Source: Actinomycetota bacterium (GTDB lineage Bacteria; Actinomycetota; Thermoleophilia; Solirubrobacterales; 70-9). Taken from it: a stretch of DNA of 37,251 bases. Positions 8,571 through 17,241 of the stretch are shown piece after piece. Location: NCBI GenBank assembly GCA_018268675.1, contig JAFDWB010000034.1, positions 1-37,251 of the forward strand, read 5' to 3'. The number at the start of each line of letters is the position of its first letter. Position 1 is the stretch's first letter. The position numbers and the translations under genes were made by a program. Under the pieces are notes generated by a model, which did no database searches, had not been told where the DNA came from, and saw only the letters and a list, made by a program, of their open reading frames with translations.

Positions 8571-9722
8571 ATGAGCGGACCGGAGCAGACGACGATCACG
8601 GAGCCGGAGACGTCGACGGCGGAGTCGCCCAGCGTCGCGCTCCGCAACGTGACCAAACGATTCGACGACTTCACCGCCGTCGATGACCTCTCGCTGGAGC
8701 TCGGGCGGGGGGAATTCTTCACCCTGCTCGGGCCGAGCGGCTGCGGCAAGACGACGACGCTGCGGATGATCGCCGGCTTCGAGCGGCCGACCAGCGGCGA
8801 GATCGCGATCGAGGGTGAGGACGTCGCAGCGCTGCCGCCGCACAAGCGGCCGACCAACACGGTCTTCCAGAGCTACGCGCTCTTCCCCCACCTGAGCGTC
8901 GAGAAGAACGTCGGCTTCGGGCTGAAGCGCAAGGGGGTCGGCAAGGACGAGATCGCCGAACGGGTGGCGGCCGAGCTGCAGCGGGTGGGGCTGGCGCGGG
9001 AGGCGAACCGGCGGCCCTCGCAGCTCTCCGGCGGCATGCAGCAGCGGGTGGCGCTGGCGCGGGCGCTGGTCAACCTGCCGAAGGTGCTGCTGCTGGACGA
9101 GCCGCTCGGGGCGCTCGACCTGAAGCTGCGCAAGGGCCTGCAGGTGGAACTGAAGCGGATCCAGCGCGAGGTCGGGATCACCTTCGTCTACGTCACCCAC
9201 GACCAGGAGGAGGCGCTGACGATGAGCGACCGGATCGCGGTGATGAACCGCGGTCACGTCGAGCAGGTGAGCGTCCCCGAGGAGGTCTACGACCGACCGA
9301 CCACGACCTTCGTCGCCGGCTTCATCGGGGTGTCGAACCTGATGCCGGCGACCGTCGCCGGGGCGGGGCGGGTGCGGCTCGACGGCGGGCCGGAAGTCGG
9401 TGCCGACACCGGCGACCTCGACAACGGCGAGCGGTGCGCGGCGGTGGTGCGGCCGGAGAAGCTGACCGTGTCGCTCGACGGCGTCGGGGCGGAGGTGGAC
9501 GGCAAGCCGCGGGTCGAGGGCGTCGTCGAGAGCTCGCTGTACCTGGGGACGGCGACGCAGATCGTCGTCAACCTCGGTGGCGACGTGCGGATGACCGTCC
9601 TGGTGCCGAACGCCGACGAGGCGGAACGGCAGCGGCTGCCGGGCGGCGGCGCCAAGGTGTCGCTGAGCTGGGCGCCGGAGCACATGCACGTGGTGAGGGA
9701 GTCGCCGAACGGGAGCGGATGA
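8571..9722 (+). CDS. potA: Spermidine/putrescine ABC transporter ATP-binding protein
   Basis: 383 aa. The ABC ATPase has Walker [10 protein letters not shown] (about 61-69), the Q-loop in [11 protein letters not shown], the signature [15 protein letters not shown], Walker [13 protein letters not shown] and the switch histidine in YVTHDQEEA. The C-terminal TOBE-like region (from about 270) is typical of the CUT1/MOI group that includes PotA. The ATG at 8571 is preferred over an ATG at 8550 because AGGAGGAGAG lies directly before it. The stop overlaps potD as ATGA. It energises uptake of polyamines across the inner membrane with PotB, PotC and PotD. Confidence 0.92.
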   Translation: MSGPEQTTITEPETSTAESPSVALRNVTKRFDDFTAVDDLSLELGRGEFFTLLGPSGCGKTTTLRMIAGFERPTSGEIAIEGEDVAALPPHKRPTNTVFQSYALFPHLSVEKNVGFGLKRKGVGKDEIAERVAAELQRVGLAREANRRPSQLSGGMQQRVALARALVNLPKVLLLDEPLGALDLKLRKGLQVELKRIQREVGITFVYVTHDQEEALTMSDRIAVMNRGHVEQVSVPEEVYDRPTTTFVAGFIGVSNLMPATVAGAGRVRLDGGPEVGADTGDLDNGERCAAVVRPEKLTVSLDGVGAEVDGKPRVEGVVESSLYLGTATQIVVNLGGDVRMTVLVPNADEAERQRLPGGGAKVSLSWAPEHMHVVRESPNGSG

Positions 9723-10876
9723 CGATGGAGACGAGCGGATCAGCCAAGAAGGGTGCGCGGAGGCTGGCGATCGCGCTGGCCGGCCTCGCCGTCGCGGTCG
9801 GGCTCGCCGCCTGCGGCAGCGGCATCGAAGGCCCGGTGGAAGCCACCGGCGCGAAGGTCGAACTGGAAAAGAAGGCGACCGGCAACCTGGTGATCTCGAA
9901 CTGGCCGCTCTACATCGACAAAAAGACGGTGCCGAACTTCGAAAAGGCGACCGGGGTCACGGTCGAATACCACGAAGACATCAACTCCAACGAAGAATTC
10001 TTCAACAAGATGCAGCCGCTGCTGTCGGCGGGTGAATCGGGCGGCCGCAGCATCTTCGTCCTCGCCGATTACATGGTCGCGAAGATGATCAAACTCGGGT
10101 ACCTGCAGGAACTCGACAAGACCGCGATGCCGGAAGTGGCAGCGAACATGTCGAAGGCCCTGCGCCACCCACCCTTCGACCCCGAACGCAACTACTCGGT
10201 GCCGTGGCAGAGCGGCATGACCGGACTCATCGTCAACAAGGAACTGGCGCCGGAAGTGCACTCGATCTGCGATCTGTTCAACCCCAAATACAAGGGCAAG
10301 GTCGACTTCCTGAACGAAGTCCGGGAAACGGTGCCGCTGGTGATGAAGTGCATGGGGATCGACACCGAAAAGGCGACCGAAGCCGACTGGATGAAAGCGA
10401 TCGCGAAAATCAAAGCCGCCGCCGTCGGCGGTCAGATCAGTCGCTTCACCGGCAACGACTACGCGCAGGACCTGACCAGCGGCAACGCAGTGGCGGTGAT
10501 GGGCTGGTCGGGTGACGCGGTGCAGCTGCAGATCGACAACCCGAACCTCGAATGGCGGATGCCCACCCAGGGCTGCATGCTCTGGTCCGAAGACATGATC
10601 ATCCCGGTCGGGGCACCGAACCCGACCGCGGCCGAGGCCTTCATGAATTACGTGTACAAGCCTGAAGTCCAGGCCAACATCACCGAATACGTGAACTACG
10701 TGACGCCGGTCGAAGGCGTCAAAGAAGTCCTGCTCAAGCGCGAACCGAAGCTCGCCGCGAACCACCTGATCTTCCCGAGCGCGTCGTTCACCAAGAACTG
10801 CTCACCGACCCCGACCCTCGAAGGCAAGGAGGAAAAGAACGTGATCCGGGCCTTCGACGAAGTGTTGAACGGCTGA
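9719..10876 (+). CDS. potD: Polyamine-binding lipoprotein of ABC transporter
   Basis: 385 aa extracellular solute-binding protein of the PotD/PotF family. A lipoprotein signal peptide (KKGARRLAIALAGLAVAVGL) ends at lipobox LAAC with Cys32. The mature part begins with LVISNWPLYIDKK and has PWQSGMTGLIVNK, GWSGDAVQLQ and a C-terminal YVYKPEVQANITEYVNYVTP, all family-like. The start overlaps the potA stop. Glutamate is coded almost only by GAA (about 30 to 3), whereas potA and most other genes here use GAG. This is a striking local change in codon use. Polyamine is the expected ligand, but a related cationic amine cannot be excluded. Confidence 0.9.
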   Translation: MTMETSGSAKKGARRLAIALAGLAVAVGLAACGSGIEGPVEATGAKVELEKKATGNLVISNWPLYIDKKTVPNFEKATGVTVEYHEDINSNEEFFNKMQPLLSAGESGGRSIFVLADYMVAKMIKLGYLQELDKTAMPEVAANMSKALRHPPFDPERNYSVPWQSGMTGLIVNKELAPEVHSICDLFNPKYKGKVDFLNEVRETVPLVMKCMGIDTEKATEADWMKAIAKIKAAAVGGQISRFTGNDYAQDLTSGNAVAVMGWSGDAVQLQIDNPNLEWRMPTQGCMLWSEDMIIPVGAPNPTAAEAFMNYVYKPEVQANITEYVNYVTPVEGVKEVLLKREPKLAANHLIFPSASFTKNCSPTPTLEGKEEKNVIRAFDEVLNG

Positions 10877-10878
10877 CG

Positions 10879-11745
10879 ATGGCCACCGCGCTCCGCCGGC
10901 GATCGCTCGCCTACCTCCTGCTCGCGCCGGGGACGCTGTGGCTGGTGATCTTCTTCGTCATCCCGTTGTACTTCATGGCGAAGCTCTCGCTGGACACGGA
11001 AATTCCCGGCACCCTGCACTACCACTTCACCTGGGCATGGTCGAACTACAAGGAAGCGCTCCAGCTGTATGACACGCAGTTCGTCCGCTCCTTCATCTAC
11101 GCCGGGATCGCGACGCTGCTCTGCCTGATCATCGCCTACCCGCTCGCCTACGTGATCGCCTTCAAGGCAGGCAGATGGCGCAGCCTGATGTTGTTCGCGG
11201 TGGTCGCGCCGTTCTTCACCACCTACCTGGTCCGCACGCTCGCCTGGAAGACGATCCTCTCCAACGAAAGCCCGATCACCGAAATCTTCCACGCCATCGG
11301 CCTCGCCCCGAGCGGTCACATCCTCTACACCGGCTTCGCGGTGATCGCCGGGATCACCTACAACTTCCTCCCCTTCATGGTGTTGCCGCTCTACGCCAGT
11401 CTCGAGCGGATCGACGTGAGGGTGCTCGAGGCCTCCAAAGACCTGTACGCGAGCGCCTCCAGCACGTTCTGGAAAGTGACCTTGCCGCTCTCGCTGCCGG
11501 GGGTCGTCGCGGGGACCCTCCTCACCTTCATCCCCGCAGTCGGCGACTACGTCAACGCCGAATTCCTCGGCGGCGCCAACAACCGGATGATCGGCAACGT
11601 GATCCAGTCGCTCTACCTGACCCAGTCCAACTATTCCGCGGCATCGGCGCTGTCCTTCGTCTTGATGGCGGTGATCATGATCGTGGTGTTCATCTACATC
11701 AGATTCGCCGGCTCGGAGGCGCTGATGGGACAGGAGGCCGTGTGA
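10879..11745 (+). CDS. potB: Polyamine ABC transporter permease PotB-type
   Basis: 288 aa membrane protein with about six hydrophobic helices: the first at about 9-30, then from about 70, 103, 143, 207 and 255. The cytoplasmic EAA loop is EASKDLYASASSTFWKVTLP, where the permease contacts PotA. The start is ATG two nt after the potD stop. The GTG start of potC overlaps its stop. GAA codons still exceed GAG in the first half and fade toward the end. Confidence 0.92.
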   Translation: MATALRRRSLAYLLLAPGTLWLVIFFVIPLYFMAKLSLDTEIPGTLHYHFTWAWSNYKEALQLYDTQFVRSFIYAGIATLLCLIIAYPLAYVIAFKAGRWRSLMLFAVVAPFFTTYLVRTLAWKTILSNESPITEIFHAIGLAPSGHILYTGFAVIAGITYNFLPFMVLPLYASLERIDVRVLEASKDLYASASSTFWKVTLPLSLPGVVAGTLLTFIPAVGDYVNAEFLGGANNRMIGNVIQSLYLTQSNYSAASALSFVLMAVIMIVVFIYIRFAGSEALMGQEAV

Positions 11746-12674
11746 GCACCACCGCCACCACCGCCGTGTCCGAGCGTGACATCACCCCGGGCCGCGGGTC
11801 GCTGAGCGCCGAGACCGGGCCCGCCCGCGCCTGGCGCTGGCTGCGCGAGCACGCAGTGAACATCGCCGCGGTCCTGGTCGTGATCTACCTGCTTATCCCG
11901 ATCGCGGTGATCTTCATCTTCTCCTTCAACAACCCGGCCGGCCGTTACAACTTCACCTGGGTCGGCTTCACCTTGTCCCACTGGTCGCACCCGTTCGCCA
12001 ACACCGAACTCACCGAAGCGATGCTCACCAGCATCAGGCTGGCGCTGCTGGCGACGGTGGTCTCGACCATCGTCGGCACGATGATGGCGATCGCCCTCGT
12101 CCGCCACAAATTCGTCGGGCGGCGGATCGCCAACTTCCTGATCGTGATCCCGATGGCGACCCCCGAGGTCGTGATGGGGGCCTCGCTGCTCTCCTTCTTC
12201 CTCGTCCTCGGCACTCCGGCGCTCGGCTTCACCACGTTGCTTATCGCCCACGTGATGTTTTGCATCAGCTTCGTCGTGGTGGTCGTCCGCTCAAGGCTGA
12301 TCGGCTTCGACCGCAGCCTCGAGGAGGCGGCCAAAGACCTCGGCGCGGGCCCCTTCACCACCTTCCGCCTGATCACCTTCCCGCTCATCCTGCCGGGCAT
12401 CTTCGGCGCCGCGATGCTCGCCTTCGCGCTCTCGATCGACGACTTCGTCATCTCCAACTTCAACTCCGGGACGACGGTCACCTTCCCGCTCTACATCTTC
12501 GGCGCCGCCCAGCGCGGGATCCCGGTCGAAGTCTACGTAGTGGCGATGATCCTCTTCTTCGTCACCGTGGCCGCGATGGGCTTCGCCACCTGGCAGCAGC
12601 GCCGGGCCGAACGGATGACCAGCATCCGGCCCGAGCAGGAGGAGGCCGACATCGTCCTCCCCGGCATCGCGTAG
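11742..12674 (+). CDS. potC: Polyamine ABC transporter permease PotC-type
   Basis: 310 aa. A polar N-terminus of about 40 residues precedes a helix (VNIAAVLVVIYLLIPIAVIF) and further membrane segments. The EAA loop is EEAAKDLGAGPFTTFRLITF, and SIDDFVISNFNSG is typical of PotC. The start is GTG 11742, overlapping the potB stop (GTGA). It forms the membrane pore with PotB. The gene is followed by a 436-nt region of hairpins and then by the convergent FAD oxidoreductase. Confidence 0.92.
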   Translation: MSTTATTAVSERDITPGRGSLSAETGPARAWRWLREHAVNIAAVLVVIYLLIPIAVIFIFSFNNPAGRYNFTWVGFTLSHWSHPFANTELTEAMLTSIRLALLATVVSTIVGTMMAIALVRHKFVGRRIANFLIVIPMATPEVVMGASLLSFFLVLGTPALGFTTLLIAHVMFCISFVVVVVRSRLIGFDRSLEEAAKDLGAGPFTTFRLITFPLILPGIFGAAMLAFALSIDDFVISNFNSGTTVTFPLYIFGAAQRGIPVEVYVVAMILFFVTVAAMGFATWQQRRAERMTSIRPEQEEADIVLPGIA

Positions 12675-12683
12675 AAGGGGCCG

Positions 12684-12774
12684 GCGTGAGGGGTCGGGGA
12701 TGCCCCTTCACTCACGAACTGCGGGAGGTTCGCTCAGGGTCATCCCCGACCCGTCCCCTCGGGCCTGGGCGCCG
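12684..12774 (+). repeat. Framed intergenic hairpin element, copy 1 (short)
   Basis: Begins GCGTGAGGGG (12684-12693) and ends near CCGTCCCCTCGGGC (12751-12764), the same frames as copies at 17803, 21219 and 28909. Inside, GGGTCGGGGATG (12691-12702) pairs exactly with 12741-12752. It follows the potC stop directly and may act as its terminator. No T-run is present. Confidence 0.6.
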
Positions 12775-12792
12775 GGCAGGGGCGCCGCCGAA

Positions 12793-12910
12793 GCGAGTTC
12801 GCAGTTAGCTACACATGCGTGGATAAGTGCGAACTCACCGGGGCGCTCACACACCCGTCAGGTTGATGGGCCGAAAACCCGCCTATATGTCAGGGTTTCG
12901 GCCCATCAAC
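12793..12910. repeat. Two hairpins downstream of potC
   Basis: GAGTTCGCA (12795-12803) pairs with TGCGAACTC (12828-12836). The right side, TGCGAACTCACCGGGGCGC (12828-12846), recurs exactly at 21625-21643. A second hairpin pairs 12862-12880 (GTTGATGGGCCGAAAACCC) with 12893-12910, with one bulged A. Confidence 0.75.
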
Positions 12911-13016
12911 ATCGGGGGCATGGGGAAGGGTCACGGGACACGCGCGGTTGTCGGCGGGACGCGCACCGCCCCTTGGCATCTCCGTGGCGCCAGCGCCCCG
13001 GCCCGGTGTAGACCAA

Positions 13017-13070
13017 GGCGCGGCCATCCCCCTCATTAACCAGCCGAAGGATGAGGGGGATGGCCGCGCC
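13017..13070. terminator. 20-bp perfect hairpin after the FAD oxidoreductase gene
   Basis: GGCGCGGCCATCCCCCTCAT (13017-13036) is exactly complementary to 13051-13070 with a 14-nt loop. It lies 41 nt beyond the stop of the minus-strand oxidoreductase and probably terminates transcription, although no U-tract follows. Confidence 0.6.
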
Positions 13071-13110
13071 GCCCGGGCGGCAGCCGGCCTCGGGCGCCGG
13101 CCGACCCGTC

Positions 13111-14514
13111 CTACCGCCCGATGTGGAACCCGATCAGCTCCGGGACCTTGGCCACCGCCGCGGCGACCGGGTTCGGGCTGCGGCCGGCGCGCTCGGCGGC
13201 CTCTTTGCTCTCGATGCCGAGGCGGATCGCTTCGCCGCCGATCCAGTGGAAGGGCTCGGGCGGGACGCGGGGGATCTCGGGGTCGACGAAGGCGAGGCGG
13301 GTGGGGTCGTCGGTGCGGTCGAGGGCGAGGGAGGCGAGGGAGAGGCCGACCATGTTGGTCGGGCCGACGCCGTTGCCGGTGTAGCCGGCCGCCACCCAGG
13401 CGCGCGAGCGGGGCAGCGATGTGACCGCGGGCAGATGCATCGGCGAGGCGTCGATCGGGCCGCCCCAGGCGTGGGTGACGCGGCGGCCGACGAGGTCGGG
13501 GAAGTATTCGAGCAGGTGGCGGCGCTGCGTCTCGACCACCCCGGCGTCGACCTCGGCGCGCCCGTGGAGACGAGCGCCCATCGCGATCCGGCCGCCGCCC
13601 CAGCCGAAGGCGATCCGCCCGTCGGGCGTGGTGCGGAAGTAGTGCACGAGGGCGCGGCCGTCGGTGATCGCCTCGCCGCCGGTCCAGCCGATCTTCTCGA
13701 GCACGTCGGGGACCGGCTCGGTGATCACGATGTGGGAGGAGGCGATCGTGAGCCGACCGCGCAGCGGGCCGCCGCGCCCTTTCGCGGCGCCGCCGATCGC
13801 GAGGACGCCGCGTCGGGCGCGGACCCGGGCGCCGGTCGCGGTGGTCGCCTCGACCCCGTCGTCGGCCTCGCGGAAGCGGCGGACCGGCGAGGACTCGTGG
13901 ACCTCGACGCCGGCCTCGAGCAGGCTGCGGCGGATCGCCAGGGCGAGGCGCGCGGGCTGGAGCGTCGCGGCACCCGGTTCCATCATCCCGACGCGGAACT
14001 CCGGCGAGGCGCACCGCGTCCGCACCTCGGCGGCGGTGAGGGCCCGCAGCTTGTCGGCGACGCCGAGCTCCCGGCAGGCCTCGATCGAGGCGACGCCGAT
14101 CCCGTCGTTCGCGGCGCTGGTCGACACCGCCATGTAGCCGCCGGGACGGAACCAGGCATCGACCCCGTCCGCGGCGCAGAAGGCGGCGATCCGGTCGACC
14201 GCGGCCTCCGCGGCGTGGCCGATCGCGAGCGCCGCGCCGTCACCCCAGCGCCCCCGGAGCGCGGCGAGCGACCGCCACATCCCCTCGCAGAAGCCGCCGT
14301 TGCGACCGCTCGGCCCGCGGCCGCAGACCGGTTCGGCCTCGAGCAGGACGATGCGCGCGTCGGGCGCCAGCCGGTGGGCGTGCCAGGCGGTCCACATCCC
14401 GGTGTAGCCGCCGCCGACGATCAGCAGATCGGCGTCGCGATCATCGTCCAGAGGGGGGCGAGGTGTGACGTCTCCCGCCTCTTTGATCCAGTAACCGAGA
14501 CGCGTGTGTTCCAC
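13111..14514 (-). CDS. FAD-dependent amine oxidoreductase, DAO family (gamma-glutamylputrescine oxidase-like)
   Basis: 467 aa from GTG 14514. The N-terminal dinucleotide fold has VGGGYTGMWTAWHAHRL with GGGYTG at 34-39, then VLLEAEPVCGRGPSGRNGGF, the FAD arrangement of the DAO family. TLQPARLALAIRRSLLEAGVEVHE and the C-terminal YTGNGVGPTNMVGLSLASL also fit. Related enzymes oxidise gamma-glutamylputrescine, sarcosine or glycine. The PuuB-like N-terminus and the polyamine neighbours favour an amine substrate, but no glutamate-putrescine ligase is in the window. No ribosome binding site is evident. CAGACT lies 8 nt upstream, and an in-frame TTG at 14523 is an alternative start. It is divergent from the decarboxylase, with 51 nt between them. 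Confidence 0.82.
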   Translation of the reverse strand: MEHTRLGYWIKEAGDVTPRPPLDDDRDADLLIVGGGYTGMWTAWHAHRLAPDARIVLLEAEPVCGRGPSGRNGGFCEGMWRSLAALRGRWGDGAALAIGHAAEAAVDRIAAFCAADGVDAWFRPGGYMAVSTSAANDGIGVASIEACRELGVADKLRALTAAEVRTRCASPEFRVGMMEPGAATLQPARLALAIRRSLLEAGVEVHESSPVRRFREADDGVEATTATGARVRARRGVLAIGGAAKGRGGPLRGRLTIASSHIVITEPVPDVLEKIGWTGGEAITDGRALVHYFRTTPDGRIAFGWGGGRIAMGARLHGRAEVDAGVVETQRRHLLEYFPDLVGRRVTHAWGGPIDASPMHLPAVTSLPRSRAWVAAGYTGNGVGPTNMVGLSLASLALDRTDDPTRLAFVDPEIPRVPPEPFHWIGGEAIRLGIESKEAAERAGRSPNPVAAAVAKVPELIGFHIGR

Positions 14515-14565
14515 CTTCGTCAAGTCTGACCGAGACCGGTCCTCGCCGCGTTTAGACTCGCCCGC
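14515..14565. promoter_or_regulatory. Compact divergent promoter region, leaderless decarboxylase start
   Basis: 51 nt between two divergent genes. TAGACT (14553-14558) ends 7 nt before the decarboxylase ATG. AGTCTG (14523-14528), read CAGACT on the minus strand, ends 8 nt before the oxidoreductase GTG. Neither gene has a clear ribosome binding site. Both transcripts may start at the codon. Confidence 0.45.
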
Positions 14566-16041
14566 ATGGCTGATCGCACCCAGGAAGAAACCCCATACGT
14601 CGACGCCCTCCTCGAGTACTCCGCCCGGGAGACCGGCCGCTTTCAGGTGCCCGGTCACAAGGGCGGGCTGGCCGCCGACCCGGCGATGGTCGAGCTGGTC
14701 GGGATGACCGGCCTGATCAACGACGTCCCCTCGGTGACCGAGGGCGTCGACATCGGCCCCGAACCGACCCCCTTCCAGCAGGCGCAGCTGCTCGCCGCCG
14801 AGGCCTGGGGGGCGCGGCGAAGCTGGTTCCTGATCAACGGCGCCTCGCAGGGCAACCACGCCACCTCGATGGCGCTCGGCCACATGGGCGAACAGGTCGT
14901 GGTGCAGCGCAACGTCCACTCCTCGGTGATCGACGGGCTGGTCCTCAACGGGCTGCGGCCGACCTTCGTCGCGCCCGAGCTCGACCCGGAGCTCGGCATC
15001 GCCCACGGTCTCACCCCGGAGTCGCTGGCCGCGGCGCTCGACGCCACCCCCGAGGCGATCGCCGCGATGGTCGTCTCCCCCACCTACTTCGGCGCCTGCG
15101 CCGACGTGGCGGCGCTCGCCGAGGTCGCCCACGCGCGCGATCTGCCGCTGATCGTCGACGAGGCCTGGGGCGCCCACCTCCACTTCCACCCCGACCTGCC
15201 TCCGGCGGCACTGGAGAGCGGCGCCGACCTGGTCACCTCCTCGACCCACAAGATCGTCGGCAGCCTCACGCAGGCGGCGATGCTCCACCTCGGGCACGGC
15301 GACCGGATCGACCCCGCGGTGGTCGACCGCTGCGTCAGCCTGGTCGAAACCACCAGCCCCAGCGGCCTGCTCACCGGCTCGCTCGACGCGGCGCGGCGGC
15401 AGGCGGCGATCCACGGCGAAGAGCTGCTCGGCAAGACGCTCGAGGCGATCTACCGCACCCGCGAGCAGATCGTCGAGATCCCCGGGCTCGCTGTCCTCGA
15501 CGAGTCGATGGTCGGGCGCGCCGGGATCGCCGGGTGGGATCCGATGCGCCTCTCGATCGACGTGCGCGGCACCGGCTCGACCGGCTACCGGCTCTACAAG
15601 AAACTGTTCTACTCGCACGGGATCGACCTCGAGCTCTACTCCGAGAACGTCGTGGTCGGCATCTTCGGCCTCGGCGAGCCCGCGACGACCACCGGCGAAC
15701 GGCTGGTCGCGGCGCTGCGCGCGGCGGTCGGCGAACTCGAAGCGGAGCCGCGCGAGCCGCAGGAGAAGCTGGCCCCGCCGCCGCCCTGGGGCGAGCTGGT
15801 GATGACTCCGCGCGAGGCGTTCCTCGGGCCGCAGGAGGTGGTCCCCTTCGAGGAGGCCGCGGGCCGGGTCGCCGCCGAGGGCCTCGCCGCCTACCCGCCC
15901 GGCATCCCCAACGTGCTGCCCGGGGAGCGCCTGACCGCGGAGACGCTGGACTTCATCCGCGAGAGCATCGCCCACGGCGGCTACGTGCGCGGCGGCTCCG
16001 ACCGGGAGCTGAAGACCCTGCGCGTGGCGCTCGACCGGTAG
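14566..16041 (+). CDS. Orn/Lys/Arg decarboxylase family protein (SpeA/LdcC-like)
   Basis: 491 aa PLP decarboxylase of the short gram-positive type. RFQVPGHKGG near 25-34, the FLINGASQGNHA PLP-phosphate region, VSPTYFGACADV, VDEAWGAHLHFHP and SSTHKIVGSLTQ with Schiff-base K229 are all present. A C-terminal domain follows with AYPPGIPNVLPGE. Family members make agmatine, cadaverine or putrescine from arginine, lysine or ornithine, and the substrate cannot be read from the sequence alone. With the transporter, transaminase and oxidase nearby it completes a polyamine neighbourhood. The start is the leaderless-type ATG 14566. Confidence 0.9.
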   Translation: MADRTQEETPYVDALLEYSARETGRFQVPGHKGGLAADPAMVELVGMTGLINDVPSVTEGVDIGPEPTPFQQAQLLAAEAWGARRSWFLINGASQGNHATSMALGHMGEQVVVQRNVHSSVIDGLVLNGLRPTFVAPELDPELGIAHGLTPESLAAALDATPEAIAAMVVSPTYFGACADVAALAEVAHARDLPLIVDEAWGAHLHFHPDLPPAALESGADLVTSSTHKIVGSLTQAAMLHLGHGDRIDPAVVDRCVSLVETTSPSGLLTGSLDAARRQAAIHGEELLGKTLEAIYRTREQIVEIPGLAVLDESMVGRAGIAGWDPMRLSIDVRGTGSTGYRLYKKLFYSHGIDLELYSENVVVGIFGLGEPATTTGERLVAALRAAVGELEAEPREPQEKLAPPPPWGELVMTPREAFLGPQEVVPFEEAAGRVAAEGLAAYPPGIPNVLPGERLTAETLDFIRESIAHGGYVRGGSDRELKTLRVALDR

Positions 16042-16061
16042 CCCGCTAGGCTCGACCAACG

Positions 16062-17141
16062 ATGGCCTCCTACGACCTGATCGCCGACCTGCCGCTGAGG
16101 ATCGAGTCCTGCGCGTTCGAGGGGCTCGAGTTCACGCTCGGGCAGTTCGAACGCCTGACCACGGTGATCAAGCTGCGCGGTGGCGGGCAGGAGGGGATCG
16201 GCGAAGACGTCGTCTACGACCCCGTCGACCACATCGGCCAGCAGAGCCACGGGCCCCCCGAGGGGCTGAGCGGGTCCTTCACCTTCGCTGAGTTCTCCGC
16301 CAGGCTGGAGGAGATCGACCTCTTCCCGGCCGGGGCGCCGGTCCGCGGCGAGGTCTCGATCGACTACCGGCGCTGGGCCTTCGAGTCGGCGGCGCTCGAC
16401 CTGGCGCTGCGCCAGGCGGGGACGAACCTGGCAACGGCGCTCGGCCGCGAGCCGCGGCCGCTGAACTTCGTCAGCTCGCTGCGCCTCGCGGGCCTGGAGA
16501 CGGGCGATCGGTCGACGATCGCGCCGGTCGCCGAACGCCTCGCCGTCTATCCCACCCTGCGCTTCAAGCTCGACCCCGTCAACGACTGGGACGACGAGCT
16601 GATCGCGGCGCTGGTGGCGACCGGCGCGGTCGACTCGCTCGACCTGAAGGGCTTCTACAAGGACACCCCGGTCGACGTGACCACCGACCCCGAGCTGTAC
16701 GCGGAGCTGATCGAGGCCTTCCCCGACGCCTGGCTCGAGGACCCCGACGTGACCGACGCGACGCGGCCGCTGCTCGACCCGGTCCACGAGCGGGTCACCT
16801 GGGACGCCCCGATCCACTCGATCGCCGATATCGAGGCGATGCCGTGGTCCCCACCCCGCACGGTCAACATCAAGCCCTCCCGCTTCGGCCCGATCTCCCG
16901 CCTCTTCGCCGCCTACGACTACTGCGAGTCCCGCGGCATCGGCGCCTACGGCGGCGGCCAGACCGAGCTCGGCCCGGGCCGCGGCCAGATCCAGTACCTC
17001 GCCTCGATCTTCCACCCCGACACCCCGAACGACACCGCCCCGCGCGGCTACAACGACCCCGCCCAGGCGACCCGCCCCGGCCTCCCCTCGAGCCCCCTCG
17101 AGCCCCGGATCGACGCCCTCGGCTTCCGCTGGGCCGAGTAG
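16062..17141 (+). CDS. Enolase-superfamily protein of unknown function
   Basis: 359 aa. The C-terminal barrel of the mandelate racemase/muconate lactonising branch is suggested by YRRWAFESAALDLAL (102-116), FKLDP with K169, DSLDLKGFYKD (191-201), the strand-end WLEDPDV (224-230) and VNIKPSRFGPISR. The usual three acidic metal ligands are not all obvious, so catalysis may be altered. It starts 20 nt after the decarboxylase, with TAGGCT 9 nt before the ATG, so it may have its own leaderless promoter as well as read-through. I do not recognise a specific substrate. A link to amine or amino-acid metabolism is only positional. Confidence 0.65.
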   Translation: MASYDLIADLPLRIESCAFEGLEFTLGQFERLTTVIKLRGGGQEGIGEDVVYDPVDHIGQQSHGPPEGLSGSFTFAEFSARLEEIDLFPAGAPVRGEVSIDYRRWAFESAALDLALRQAGTNLATALGREPRPLNFVSSLRLAGLETGDRSTIAPVAERLAVYPTLRFKLDPVNDWDDELIAALVATGAVDSLDLKGFYKDTPVDVTTDPELYAELIEAFPDAWLEDPDVTDATRPLLDPVHERVTWDAPIHSIADIEAMPWSPPRTVNIKPSRFGPISRLFAAYDYCESRGIGAYGGGQTELGPGRGQIQYLASIFHPDTPNDTAPRGYNDPAQATRPGLPSSPLEPRIDALGFRWAE

Positions 17142-17241
17142 GCGCCGCGGCCTGGTCGGGCCGGCCGGGGCGCGGATCGGGCGCTTCGGCTACGTTGGGA
17201 CGGCCGTCTCAGCCACCTCGACCCTAAGGAGCCGCAGAAAG

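Noticed and set aside
9434-9718. Longer start for potD within potA
   Set aside because: The extra sequence is a shadow of potA. The lipoprotein signal peptide begins properly at 9719.
12675-13110. Insertion sequence remnant
   Set aside because: Inverted repeats are present, but there is no transposase fragment and no target duplication that I can see.
14515-16059. N-terminal extension of the FAD oxidoreductase frame, opposite the decarboxylase
   Set aside because: Translation is low-complexity and antisense to a solid gene. The family N-terminus begins near 14514.
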